Shown: positions 1 to 8,437 of the stretch, in pieces | How positions within the stretch are numbered: the first letter of the stretch is position 1 | Layout: every line of letters starts with the position of its first letter | Origin: Desulfurobacteriaceae bacterium | GTDB taxonomy: Bacteria; Aquificota; Aquificia; Desulfurobacteriales; Desulfurobacteriaceae | DNA length: 64,000 nt | NCBI GenBank assembly: GCA_027068415.1 | Contig: JAMOTD010000007.1 | Span: 55,041 to 119,040 of the forward strand | Direction: 5' to 3' | Program-made: the position numbers and the translations under genes | The notes under the pieces: model-generated | What the model saw: only the letters and a program-made list of their open reading frames with translations | The model's database searches: none | What the model was told of the DNA's origin: nothing

Positions 1-553
1 GGGGAGAAAAGAGAGAGAAGGCTATACCCCTAAAAGGGGGCGGGGCAACAACAGAGACTTCCCTTATAACGAGTCTATAGCCTCTCTCAACCTTAACCGA
101 AAGGAGGTAGCCGCAGTTCTCCTTCCTGAGCTTCAGGGCTACTTGAGGCTCCGGATAGCCGTAAGAGCGGAGCTTAAGGGTTAAAAGCTGGCGAATACTC
201 CCTAAGTTAACCGAATCAATCGGCTTACCCTCAGCAATGAGCCTTACGGTCTCTTTAACTGAGGAGAGTTCCGAAGGAAGCCCCTCAAACTCCACCCTCT
301 CAATAACCCGGTAGTCCTCTATAACGAGCTCTTCTCCCGAGAGATTAACGCTGTAGCCCAAGTGCTTCAGCAGAGCCGAGAGGTTCTCCCTGCAGTCTGC
401 AAAAGAGCAAACTTCTTTACTCTCCTCCTCAAGCTGCTTAAGGAGAAGGGGCTCAATACACCCCTTTACCTGCGGGGAGAGTTCAATTACAGCCCCGAAG
501 AGATTAACAGGAAAGAGAAGCAAGGCTATCAGCCAGATATACCCTTTACGTAT
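1..553 (-). CDS. Omp85/POTRA-type outer-membrane protein, N-terminal part (cut by window edge)
   Basis: Partial gene running off the left edge; about 184 residues are visible. The protein begins with a short basic segment and a hydrophobic run ending in PVNLFGA, which reads as a signal peptide. It is followed by acidic/basic alpha-beta segments resembling POTRA repeats (for example YGYPEPQVALKLRKENCGY), as in BamA/TamA or two-partner secretion transporters. The barrel would lie outside the window. The start is odd: no ATG or GTG lies in frame after the stop at 578-580. An ATA codon at 551-553 has a strong Shine-Dalgarno-like AGGGGAG just upstream and would give a perfect signal peptide. CTG at 530-532 and TTG at 521-523 are the alternatives. 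It overlaps the 3' end of the radical SAM gene and is probably co-transcribed with it. Exact family is uncertain. Confidence 0.55.
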   Translation of the reverse strand, partial: MRKGYIWLIALLLFPVNLFGAVIELSPQVKGCIEPLLLKQLEEESKEVCSFADCRENLSALLKHLGYSVNLSGEELVIEDYRVIERVEFEGLPSELSSVKETVRLIAEGKPIDSVNLGSIRQLLTLKLRSYGYPEPQVALKLRKENCGYLLSVKVERGYRLVIREVSVVAPPPFRGIAFSLFSP

Positions 554-1455
554 GGCTCCCCTCCGAAGAAAACCTCTTTAACTTTCCCCTCTCTAATCAG
601 CTCCTCAACGGCCTCTTCAACCTCCTCTCTGAGAGCTCCGAGGGCGTCGCAGAGCTCCTCAACGGGGCAAGGCCTTCTTACGACAATCTCGTAAATTTCC
701 TCCTTTAGCCGAGAGATTGGCACCTTCTTTCTTCTTGCAGTCCCCTTTGCAACTATCTCGGTGGCTGGGTAGCCCACCCTGCGGGCAATCTCCTCAAGCT
801 CGCCGTAAGAAAGGCCCTCAACCCCGTAGGCAGGAGGCCTGGCAACGGTATTGAGCTGCCACTTGTGGGGTTTTAGCTTGTGAATCAGCTCCCCAATCCT
901 TTCAACCTCTTCCGGAGAATCGTTAACTCCCTTAACGAAGAGGGTTTCTATCCAGACCTTACAGGGAGTTTCCTCAATTAACCTCCCGATTCCCTCAACG
1001 ACGTCTGCCAGCCTCAAGGAGGCTACCGGCCTGTTTAACTTCCTGAAGACCTCCTCTGAGCCGGCGTCAAGGGAGGGGAGGACGACGTCAATCCTTTTAA
1101 CCTCACCGAGAACGTCATCCCTCTTCAAAAGGGAAGCGTTTGTAAGGAGAGCCAGCCTGTAAGAGTAGTTCTCCTTTAAAAAGTCAATGAGCTCTCCAAG
1201 GCGGGAAAAGAGGGTAGGCTCACCGTAGCCGGAAAAGGTGATGTAGTCAATCTCGGGCTTAAAGGAGAGGTAGTCCTTCAGCTCCGAGATAACACCCGAA
1301 AGGGGAACGTACTCTGCCCTCTCAAGGGTCTTCTCGGTAGTGGGACCAACCTCACAGTAGAGGCAGTCCATACTGCAGACCTTGTGGGGGACCAGATCAA
1401 CTCCTAAGGAGAGACCCAATCTCCTTGAAAAGACGGGGCCGAAAACGTACTTCAT
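529..1455 (-). CDS. Radical SAM protein of the COG0731 type
   Basis: 308 residues. The radical SAM cluster motif CX3CX2C is at Cys27, Cys31 and Cys34, just after a [16 protein letters not shown] start typical of the COG0731 Fe-S oxidoreductase family. It is followed by the TFSGYGEPT glycine-rich SAM-binding stretch and a TIM-barrel-like body. The last 70 or so residues look like a winged-helix segment ([27 protein letters not shown]). The substrate is unknown for these bacterial members; related archaeal proteins modify tRNA (wyosine), but nothing here supports that role. It starts from an ATG in an AT-rich region shared with the divergent transporter, and its end overlaps the Omp85-like gene by 25 bases. 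Confidence 0.85.
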   Translation of the reverse strand: MKYVFGPVFSRRLGLSLGVDLVPHKVCSMDCLYCEVGPTTEKTLERAEYVPLSGVISELKDYLSFKPEIDYITFSGYGEPTLFSRLGELIDFLKENYSYRLALLTNASLLKRDDVLGEVKRIDVVLPSLDAGSEEVFRKLNRPVASLRLADVVEGIGRLIEETPCKVWIETLFVKGVNDSPEEVERIGELIHKLKPHKWQLNTVARPPAYGVEGLSYGELEEIARRVGYPATEIVAKGTARRKKVPISRLKEEIYEIVVRRPCPVEELCDALGALREEVEEAVEELIREGKVKEVFFGGEPYVKGISG

Positions 1456-1546
1456 CTTCCAACTCCAAAAAATAAATTTTCTAAATTATAAGCACCTGCC
1501 GGGTACGGCTATAATAACGGGGCACCTAAAGAAGCGGAGGGGAAAG
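1456..1546. promoter_or_regulatory. Divergent promoter region between radical SAM gene and NSS transporter
   Basis: AT-rich spacer containing TATAAT-like -10 elements on both strands: TATAAT at 1510-1515 on the plus strand and ATTATA (TATAAT on minus) at 1485-1490. Neither has a clear TTGACA -35 box. A GGAGGGGAAAG ribosome-binding site lies directly before the plus-strand ATG at 1547, which sets that start rather than the upstream in-frame codon at 1382. Confidence 0.5.
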
Positions 1547-3055
1547 ATGGCCGAAATCAGGGAGCACTGGGGCAGCAAACTGGGGCTGATTTTGGCGATG
1601 GCCGGAAATGCAGTAGGTTTAGGAAACTTTCTGAGGTTCCCGACTCAGGCGGCCGACAACGGCGGTGGCGCCTTCATGATACCCTACATGATTGCGATGC
1701 TCATAATCGCAATACCCTTGATGTGGACCGAGTGGGCAATAGGAAGGTACGGGGGAGCAAAGGGGCACGGAACGACCCCGGCAATCTTCCAGCTCCTGTG
1801 GAGAAACCCGATTGCAAAGTACATAGGAGCTCTCGGGCTCTTCGTCCCCTTTGTAGTTTTGTGCTACTACATCTACATTGAATCCTGGACTTTGGGCTAC
1901 TCGGTCTTTTCACTCCTGGGCATCCTTCCCCATCCCGACCCGAGCCTCCCCCAAGACCAGTTCTTAAAACCCTTTCGGGACTTCCTTACAGAGTACACCG
2001 AGCCCTCTCCCGTTGCCTACCTCTTCTTCCTCATAACGATAGCCTTTAACGCCTACATCCTTTACAGGGGAATAAGGGGAGGAATTGAGAAGTTTGCCAA
2101 GGTTGCAATGCCGACCCTCTTCATTCTGGCGCTAATTTTGATGGTAAGGGTAATCCTGATTGAAACTCCCCACGGTACTGCAGTTCAAGGTCTTGACTTC
2201 CTGTGGCACCCCGACTTCAGCCAGCTTGCAAACCCTAAGGTCTGGCTTGCGGCGGCAGGTCAGGTCTTCTTCACCCTTTCACTGGGCTTTGGAGCGATAA
2301 TTACCTACGCCTCATACATAAAGAAGGACGACGACATAGTGGCCTCGGGGCTTGCCTCTGCCTCTCTCAACGAGCTTGCGGAGGTAATTTTAGGAGGCTC
2401 AATTGCAATACCTGCGGCCGTTGCCTTTTTCGGGGTTACGAACGCTACTGCCGTTGCCCACAGCGGAGCTTTTAACTTAGCTTTCGTAAGCCTACCGGCA
2501 ATCTTCTCAAACCTTACCGGAGGGAACTTCTTAGGGTTTATCTGGTTCTTCCTCCTCTTCTTTGCCGGGGCAACTTCTTCGGTTGCAATAAGCATGCCGA
2601 TAATCTCCTTCCTTGAGGACGAGTTCGGCTTCTCAAGGAAGATTGCAGTAACGATTACTGTTATCTTTATGTTCCTCGTCGCCCAGATACCGATTTTCAT
2701 GCCCAAAGCCCTTGACGAGATGGACTTCTGGGCGGGAACTTTCTTCGTAGTCCTCTTCGCGCTCCTTGAGGTTATAGTCTTTTTCTGGCTCTTCGGAGGG
2801 GAAAGGGCCTGGGAGGAGATTAACAGGGGAGCTCTCTTCAAAGTTCCTAAAGTCTACTACTACGTTCTCAAGTACGTCACTCCCCTAACACTCTTTGCAA
2901 TTCTTGCAGCGTGGTCAATCTCTGCACTTCCCGGAAAGCTCCTCCAGACAGACCCTCAGGTATGGTTTGCAAGGTTTGTAATGGTTTTCATACTGGCACT
3001 TCAGCTCTTTATGGTTTACCTTGCAGATAAGAGAAGAAGGAGGTCGGCAGAATGA
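1547..3055 (+). CDS. Sodium-dependent amino-acid transporter (NSS/SNF family)
   Basis: 502 residues, the normal length for bacterial NSS (LeuT-fold) symporters. The N-terminus carries the family signature [20 protein letters not shown], with the unwound TM1 Gly-Asn positions, then FLRFP and NGGGAF. About 12 hydrophobic segments follow. These proteins couple Na+ entry to uptake of amino acids such as methionine, alanine or aromatic residues across the inner membrane. The next gene overlaps by ATGA and encodes a one-TM MetS-like small subunit, which suggests a MetP/MetS-type methionine/alanine importer. The start at 1547 was chosen for its Shine-Dalgarno sequence and family N-terminus. Substrate is inferred. 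Confidence 0.92.
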   Translation: MAEIREHWGSKLGLILAMAGNAVGLGNFLRFPTQAADNGGGAFMIPYMIAMLIIAIPLMWTEWAIGRYGGAKGHGTTPAIFQLLWRNPIAKYIGALGLFVPFVVLCYYIYIESWTLGYSVFSLLGILPHPDPSLPQDQFLKPFRDFLTEYTEPSPVAYLFFLITIAFNAYILYRGIRGGIEKFAKVAMPTLFILALILMVRVILIETPHGTAVQGLDFLWHPDFSQLANPKVWLAAAGQVFFTLSLGFGAIITYASYIKKDDDIVASGLASASLNELAEVILGGSIAIPAAVAFFGVTNATAVAHSGAFNLAFVSLPAIFSNLTGGNFLGFIWFFLLFFAGATSSVAISMPIISFLEDEFGFSRKIAVTITVIFMFLVAQIPIFMPKALDEMDFWAGTFFVVLFALLEVIVFFWLFGGERAWEEINRGALFKVPKVYYYVLKYVTPLTLFAILAAWSISALPGKLLQTDPQVWFARFVMVFILALQLFMVYLADKRRRRSAE

Positions 3056-3204
3056 GAGGGAGCTCCCTCCTCTTTATGAGCTTTGCCTGGATAGTCGTCT
3101 GCTCCTTCGTCGTTTTCTGTTTTACTGTAATCCTGAGAGAGGGCGAGAGGAGAAAACCCGCTAAAAGGGAAGAATTTGAGTTTGAAAGGGAGGAGATAAC
3201 TTGA
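3052..3204 (+). CDS. MetS-like single-TM small subunit of NSS transporter
   Basis: A 50-residue protein. It starts with ATG overlapping the transporter stop (ATGA) and ends with TGA overlapping the TTG start of the next gene. It has one hydrophobic span of about 20 residues near residues 6-27 ([20 protein letters not shown]) followed by a highly charged tail. This matches the arrangement of methionine/alanine importer small subunits (MetS), which accompany NSS permeases and are needed for transport in characterised cases. Identification rests on position, size and topology, not on strong sequence identity. Confidence 0.65.
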   Translation: MRGSSLLFMSFAWIVVCSFVVFCFTVILREGERRKPAKREEFEFEREEIT

Positions 3205-5822
3205 TAAGTCTGAGGGAGCTTAAGCTCAGGAACTTCCTCTCCCACAGGGAAACAGAAATCCCCTTTACAGACGAGACCTTCGTAATAGTAGGTCTCAACG
3301 CCTCGGGAAAGACCTCAATCCTGAGGGGAATCTTCTTTGCCCTTTTCGGAGAAGACCTTGAGGGGAAGAAGCTAAAGAAGGAGAGCCTAATAAACAGGAG
3401 CTCCAACTCGGCCAGTCTGTCTCTAACCTTCGTCCACAGGGGAAGCCAATACACCGTAGAGAGGGTGATTTCTGTAAGGAGGAACGAGGCAAGGCTCTAC
3501 AGGGAAGGGAGCTTGGTTGCCGAAAAGAGCAAGGAGGTCTTAAAGTACCTTCAGGAGAACCTCGGCTTAGAGCCCGGCACCTTGAAGAGTACCCTCTTCG
3601 TTCCCCAAGGGGAGATAACGGAGCTCTTTAAGGGAGCTCCAAAGGAGAGGAGACAGGTCTTAAACAGGCTCCTCGGCCTTGAAGAGTTCGGGAAAAAATA
3701 TGAGGCCCTCAACCTTAAGGTTAAGGAGCTTAAAAAAATCAAAGAGCTCCTTGAGGACAAGGTCTTAAGAGGAGAAAAGCTAAGGGAAAGAGAGAAAGAG
3801 TATACAGAGCTGATAAAGGAGAAAGGGGAGAAGTTAAAAGAGCTCTCCCTAAAGAGGGAAGAGGTTGAGAGGGAATTAAAGGAGTTAAAGGAGAAATTAA
3901 CCGAGCTTGAGGGGGAGAAGAGGGAGTTCCTGAGACTGAAGGAGGCCTTAAAGCACCTTGAGGAGGATGTTGAGAGGCTAAGGGGAGAGATAGAAAGGGA
4001 CGAAAAGAGGCTGGAGGGCCTAAAGAAGGTAAGGAAGAGGGTAGAGCTCTTAAAGAGGGAGGTTGAGTCCTTAGAGAGGATAAAGGAGCTCCTTGAAGCC
4101 CTCAGGATGGAGAGGGAGCTTAAAAAGGAGCTGGGGTTAAAGGAGAAAGAGTTAAGGGAGCTTGAGGAGAGACTAAAAAGGCTTTCAGAAATAGGGGAGC
4201 TCCTACCGGACTTAGAGGAGAGAGAGGAGAGGTTAAAGAGGGAAGAGGAGAAGCTAAGGAGAGAGGTTGAAAGGGGAAGGGAGGAGATAGCGAGGTTAAG
4301 GGAGTTAAAGAGGGAAAGGGAGAAGCTCGTTAAAGAGATAGAAAAGCTCGGGAAAGTAAGCGTAAGGAAGGTAGAGGAGAAACTTGAGAGGGCCGAGGAG
4401 GAGCTTAAGGAGTTAAGGAGCCTGAAGGCGGAGCTTGGAGAGAGGTTAAAGGAGATAAACAGGAGGGGGAAGCTCTTAAAGGAGAGCTCCGAATCCTACT
4501 GTCCCTTGTGTAGAAGGCCTCTGCCGGAGGAGGAGAAGGAGAAGCTCTTAAATCAAATGAGAATGGAATTTTTAGACCTTAAGGAGAAACTGAAACAGGT
4601 TGAGAAAAGAGAAAAGCTCCTTGATGAGGAGCTAAAGAGGTTAAAAAGGCTCTTTAAGGAGGAGAGCTCCAAGGAGGAGAGGTTATCAAGCCTCAGAGAT
4701 AGGTTAAAAGAAATTGAAGAGGCAATAGGCGGAAGGAGTTTAAAGGACGTTGAGGAAAGGGTTAAAAGAGCAGAAAAGCTCTGGGATGAAAAGAGAAGAG
4801 AGCTAACGAAAGTTCAGGGAAACCTGCAGGCCTTAACGAAAGAGAAGGAGAGGCTGGAGAGGGAGGTTTCGGGCAGAAGCACGGAGGCCCTCAGTAAAGA
4901 GATTGAAGAAATTGAGCGTGAGATAGAGAAACTTAAGGAGAAGTGGGGGGAGGAGTTAAAGAGGGAGTTAAACGAGGTTGAGAGGGAGTACGGAGAGCTC
5001 TTAAGGAAGGAGAGGGAGAGGAGCAGGCTTGAGGGCGAGCTTAAAAACGAGGGCTACTTAAGGGAAAACATTGAAAGGAAGAGGCGTGAGCTAAAGCTAA
5101 AGGAAAAGGAGCTAAAAGAGACCGGGAGTAAACTCAAAGGGCTGAAGTTTAATCAGGAGTACTACGACCTCCTTGAAAAGAGCGTCTCGGAGAAAGAGGA
5201 GGTAAAGGAGGGCCTTATATCCGAAACCTCAAGGCTAAAAGGGGAGCTCAAGCAGATAGAGGAGAGCCTGAAGAGGCTGAAGGAGGAGATTGAAGAAGTT
5301 GAGAGGGAGAGGGACGCCCTCGTAAAGCTGAGGGATTCCCTCTTAATCCTTGAGAAGCTCTCCCTTGCCGTCCACCCGGAGAGGGGCTTTTTAACGCTTG
5401 TAAGGAGGAAGCTCCTTCCTCAGATAGAGAGGTATGCAAAGGAGCTCTTTGAGCTCTTCGGGTTTGAGTTTAGCCGAATAAAAATTGACGAAGACCTATC
5501 GGTTAAGGTGATAGTTCCAGGAGTGGGAGAGCTCTCCCTTGAAGAGCTCTCGGGAGGCCAGCAGATAGCCTTTGCCCTTGCCCTAAGGTTTGCAATGGCG
5601 AAGCAGTTTTCAAAAGTAAGTTTAAAAAGTTTAATTCTTGACGAGCCAACAATCCACCTTGACAGGGAAAGGAGAATAGCCCTTACAGAGCTCCTTATGA
5701 AACTAAAAGGGGCGATACCCCAAATGGTAATAGTCACCCACGACTCAGAGCTTGAAGTGGTTGCAGATAGGGTAATAAAGGTTAAAAAAGTAGGGGGCTT
5801 TTCGGAGGTTGAAGTTGATTAA
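3201..5822 (+). CDS. sbcC: SbcC/Rad50-like DNA repair ATPase
   Basis: 873 residues, with Rad50/SbcC architecture. Walker A GLNASGKT is at residues 31-38. Long heptad-rich coiled coils flank a zinc-hook motif CPLC at Cys434/Cys437. The ABC signature LSGGQQ is at 783-788, followed by Walker B LILDEP (Asp814, Glu815) and a THD switch. It is expected to work with an SbcD/Mre11 nuclease on DNA ends and hairpins in the cytoplasm. No such nuclease gene lies beside it, which is unusual because the two are normally adjacent. The TTG start overlaps the stop of the small transporter subunit, with GGAGGAGAT just upstream. Confidence 0.93.
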   Translation: MISLRELKLRNFLSHRETEIPFTDETFVIVGLNASGKTSILRGIFFALFGEDLEGKKLKKESLINRSSNSASLSLTFVHRGSQYTVERVISVRRNEARLYREGSLVAEKSKEVLKYLQENLGLEPGTLKSTLFVPQGEITELFKGAPKERRQVLNRLLGLEEFGKKYEALNLKVKELKKIKELLEDKVLRGEKLREREKEYTELIKEKGEKLKELSLKREEVERELKELKEKLTELEGEKREFLRLKEALKHLEEDVERLRGEIERDEKRLEGLKKVRKRVELLKREVESLERIKELLEALRMERELKKELGLKEKELRELEERLKRLSEIGELLPDLEEREERLKREEEKLRREVERGREEIARLRELKREREKLVKEIEKLGKVSVRKVEEKLERAEEELKELRSLKAELGERLKEINRRGKLLKESSESYCPLCRRPLPEEEKEKLLNQMRMEFLDLKEKLKQVEKREKLLDEELKRLKRLFKEESSKEERLSSLRDRLKEIEEAIGGRSLKDVEERVKRAEKLWDEKRRELTKVQGNLQALTKEKERLEREVSGRSTEALSKEIEEIEREIEKLKEKWGEELKRELNEVEREYGELLRKERERSRLEGELKNEGYLRENIERKRRELKLKEKELKETGSKLKGLKFNQEYYDLLEKSVSEKEEVKEGLISETSRLKGELKQIEESLKRLKEEIEEVERERDALVKLRDSLLILEKLSLAVHPERGFLTLVRRKLLPQIERYAKELFELFGFEFSRIKIDEDLSVKVIVPGVGELSLEELSGGQQIAFALALRFAMAKQFSKVSLKSLILDEPTIHLDRERRIALTELLMKLKGAIPQMVIVTHDSELEVVADRVIKVKKVGGFSEVEVD

Positions 5823-7497
5823 CCTTCAGCCGGCCGCCCTCTTCGCCCTTGCCGTAGCGGCCTCAATCCTCCTTGAGAGGCTCGTAAAGAGCTTCCTCCT
5901 CAAAAGGCTAAAGGAGAAGCTCTTAGTTGACGCTGCGGTTTTGGTTCTCCTCTCCCTTCTGCTCTTGAGCCTCGGCTGGGAGCTTGCAGACCTCTACAAG
6001 GAGTGGGCTTTAAGGGAAGCTCTGAGGAACCTTGCCCTCTTAACATCTGCAGTCTACTTAACGAGGGCAACTTACCTGATAACCCAGAGGAAGGGGAGGT
6101 TTAAACTCCTTGCCTACCTCTTCTTTACCCTGGCATTCATCCTCTCACTACTCTTCCTCTTCTTCCCCAGTCAGGACGAGAGGCTCCTAAAGTGGTTCCT
6201 CTACGCAAAAAGGTTATTTATCTACTTAGGAGCTCTCTCTGTTAGCTGGGAGCTCAGCTACGCCTTTAAGAAGGAAAGCATCTCAAAGGTCTTCAGAATA
6301 ACGAGCTTTATAGTCTTAACCCTTATCTTTAGCCTGTGGGAGCTGGACTACCTCAATTTCAACTTTAAATCCCTAATCGGAATTGCCCTGCTGGTACTCC
6401 TCACGGCACTCTACACTATAACTTACTCAAAGCTCCTTCCCAAGGCGGTTGAGAGGCTACTTTCGGAGCTCTCCAACAGGGACATTGAGGTAGTAGTTGC
6501 CAACTTAAAGATGCTCCTTACGGTTATCTACCTTCTCCTTGCCCTTAAACTCTTAGAGCTCTTCTCTAACCTCTCAAAGCTGATTTCCTTCATTGACAAC
6601 CTCTACCTGATAAACACCGAGCTGGTAAAGATTTCGGTGGGGAACATCTTTGACTTCACGATAACGGCCGTTATCCTCTTCAGCCTATTGGGGGTCGCGA
6701 AGAAGTTGATAAAGCTCTCCTTCCCCAAAGAGAGGAGAGAGGTGGAGGGAGGCTCGGCAGAAGCTTTAATTTTCAACTTGGGAGTCCTCTTTAACTCAAT
6801 AGTTCTCCTCTCAACCCTCGGAATCACTTGGAAGGTTATCCTGCCGATTGCCGGAACCCTCGGCGTAGGCTTGGGTTTCGGCCTGCAGACGATTATGAAC
6901 AACTACGTAAGCGGTTTTATACTGCTGTTTAGCAAGAAGTTAAAGGTAGGAGACATAGTGGAGCTCCCCTCAATCTCGGTCTCTACCCTCGGGAGCGCTC
7001 AGCCCAGCGTCTTCGGAAAGGTTGAGGACATAGGAATCCTCTCAACAATCGTAAGGACGAACGACGGAGTTGAAATTTCAATTCCCAACTCTAACTTCAT
7101 AAGCTCTCCGATTGTCAACTTCTCACTGAAAGACCCTTACGTAAGGCTAAAAATACCCGTAGGCGTTGCCTACTCTTCAGACCCCCTAATGGTAAAGAAA
7201 ATCCTTGAGGAGGTGATTGAGGAGCTCCCCTACACTGTAAGGTTCCTGCCCAAAGCTGTAAGGTTTGAGGAGTTGGGAGACAGCGCCCTGATTTTCAGGG
7301 CAATCTTCTGGATAGACATAAGGAAAGACCTGTGGGTAAGGAACGTCGTAAGCGACTTTTACTACAAGGCCTGGTACAAGCTTAAGGAGGCAGGGATAGA
7401 GATACCATTCCCGCAGAACGACATCTGGTTTAGAAATAAACTTAAATTAGAGATAGAAAACACGAGCGGAGGCGAGGTTGATAAAGGTAATACTTGA
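5815..7497 (+). CDS. MscS-family mechanosensitive channel
   Basis: 560 residues. Roughly the first 300 residues carry many hydrophobic segments. These are followed by the MscS pore helix region (GTLGVGLGFGLQTIMNNYVSGFILLF) and the beta domain (KKLKVGDIVEL...GKVEDIGILSTIVRTNDGVEISIPNS). Such channels open under membrane tension and release solutes during osmotic downshock. It is larger than E. coli MscS (286 residues) because of the extra N-terminal membrane domain, as in YbdG/MscM-like members. Of two in-frame TTG codons, 5815 is preferred because GGAGG at 5804-5808 is correctly spaced from it and too close to 5809. It overlaps both neighbours. Confidence 0.88.
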   Translation: MINLQPAALFALAVAASILLERLVKSFLLKRLKEKLLVDAAVLVLLSLLLLSLGWELADLYKEWALREALRNLALLTSAVYLTRATYLITQRKGRFKLLAYLFFTLAFILSLLFLFFPSQDERLLKWFLYAKRLFIYLGALSVSWELSYAFKKESISKVFRITSFIVLTLIFSLWELDYLNFNFKSLIGIALLVLLTALYTITYSKLLPKAVERLLSELSNRDIEVVVANLKMLLTVIYLLLALKLLELFSNLSKLISFIDNLYLINTELVKISVGNIFDFTITAVILFSLLGVAKKLIKLSFPKERREVEGGSAEALIFNLGVLFNSIVLLSTLGITWKVILPIAGTLGVGLGFGLQTIMNNYVSGFILLFSKKLKVGDIVELPSISVSTLGSAQPSVFGKVEDIGILSTIVRTNDGVEISIPNSNFISSPIVNFSLKDPYVRLKIPVGVAYSSDPLMVKKILEEVIEELPYTVRFLPKAVRFEELGDSALIFRAIFWIDIRKDLWVRNVVSDFYYKAWYKLKEAGIEIPFPQNDIWFRNKLKLEIENTSGGEVDKGNT

Positions 7498-8437
7498 GCT
7501 TGAGCCCGAAGACTTCTACACAATCGTCGGCCACCACGAGGAGAACCTTAAAAAGCTGGCCGAGATTTTAAACGTAAAGCTCGGCTCAAGGGGAAACGAA
7601 ATCTTTATAAACGGAACTGCCGAAGGCGAGGAGAGGGCTAAAGAGTTCCTCAAAGATTTAGAAGGTCTCGTAAAGTCGGGACACAAGCTGACAAAGGCGG
7701 ACGTTGACATGTACCTTACCCAGCTCTCTGCCGGAAGGGAGAGTAAAGCAAAAGAGCTGGGACAGGATGTAATAGTAACGACCTACAGGGGAAAGAAGAT
7801 TGTCGCCAAAACCCCTACCCAGAGAAGGTACACCGAAGCCATAAGGAAGAACGACGTCGTCTTCGGGGTGGGTCCTGCCGGAACGGGAAAGACTTACCTT
7901 GCGGTGGCAATGGCCGTTTCCTACTTCAAGAAGGGGAAGGTAAACAGGATTATCCTTACAAGGCCCGCAGTAGAGGCCGGAGAGAAGCTGGGCTTCCTTC
8001 CGGGAACCCTTCAGGAGAAGATAGACCCCTACCTCAAGCCCCTCTACGACGCCCTCTTTGAGATGATTGAGCCGGAAAAGGTAAACTCCTACCTTGAGAG
8101 GAACATTTTTGAAATCGCTCCCCTTGCCTACATGAGGGGAAGGACTCTAAACGAGGCTTTTATAATCCTTGACGAGGCCCAGAACACCACCAGAGAGCAG
8201 ATGAAGATGTTTTTAACGAGGTTAGGATTCGGCTCAAAGGTTGTCATAACGGGAGACGTAACTCAAATTGACTTACCGTCAAAGAAGCGCTCGGGGCTGG
8301 TTGAAGCGATTAAAATACTCAGAGGCATTGAGGGAATTGAGATAGTAGAGTTCTCAAGGGAAGACGTAGTAAGGCACAGACTCGTTCAGGAGATTATAAA
8401 GGCCTATGAAGAGCACGAAGGAAGAGAGGAAGAATAA
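7478..8437 (+). CDS. phoH: PhoH-family ATPase
   Basis: 319 residues. Walker A GPAGTGKT is at residues 132-139 and Walker B ILDEAQ at Asp232/Glu233. The surrounding PhoH core blocks TPTQRRYTEAI, LTRPAVEAGEKLGFLPGTLQEKIDPY and GDVTQIDLPSKKRSGL are all intact. The first 100 residues resemble a KH-like RNA-binding segment. PhoH proteins are cytoplasmic ATPases linked to RNA metabolism, usually encoded beside pgpH, ybeY and dgkA. Here phoH, pgpH and dgkA are present but ybeY is missing. The TTG start overlaps the channel gene by 20 bases with GGCGAGG upstream. Confidence 0.93.
   Translation: MIKVILELEPEDFYTIVGHHEENLKKLAEILNVKLGSRGNEIFINGTAEGEERAKEFLKDLEGLVKSGHKLTKADVDMYLTQLSAGRESKAKELGQDVIVTTYRGKKIVAKTPTQRRYTEAIRKNDVVFGVGPAGTGKTYLAVAMAVSYFKKGKVNRIILTRPAVEAGEKLGFLPGTLQEKIDPYLKPLYDALFEMIEPEKVNSYLERNIFEIAPLAYMRGRTLNEAFIILDEAQNTTREQMKMFLTRLGFGSKVVITGDVTQIDLPSKKRSGLVEAIKILRGIEGIEIVEFSREDVVRHRLVQEIIKAYEEHEGREEE

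Noticed and set aside
1382..1546. N-terminal extension of the NSS transporter from an upstream ATG at 1382
   Set aside because: It would lie inside the radical SAM gene and lacks the family N-terminus; ATG at 1547 has a strong ribosome-binding site.
2305..2841. Long minus-strand open frame inside the transporter gene
   Set aside because: It is the antisense shadow of the transporter, with low-complexity Lys/Ser/Ala composition and no homology signal.
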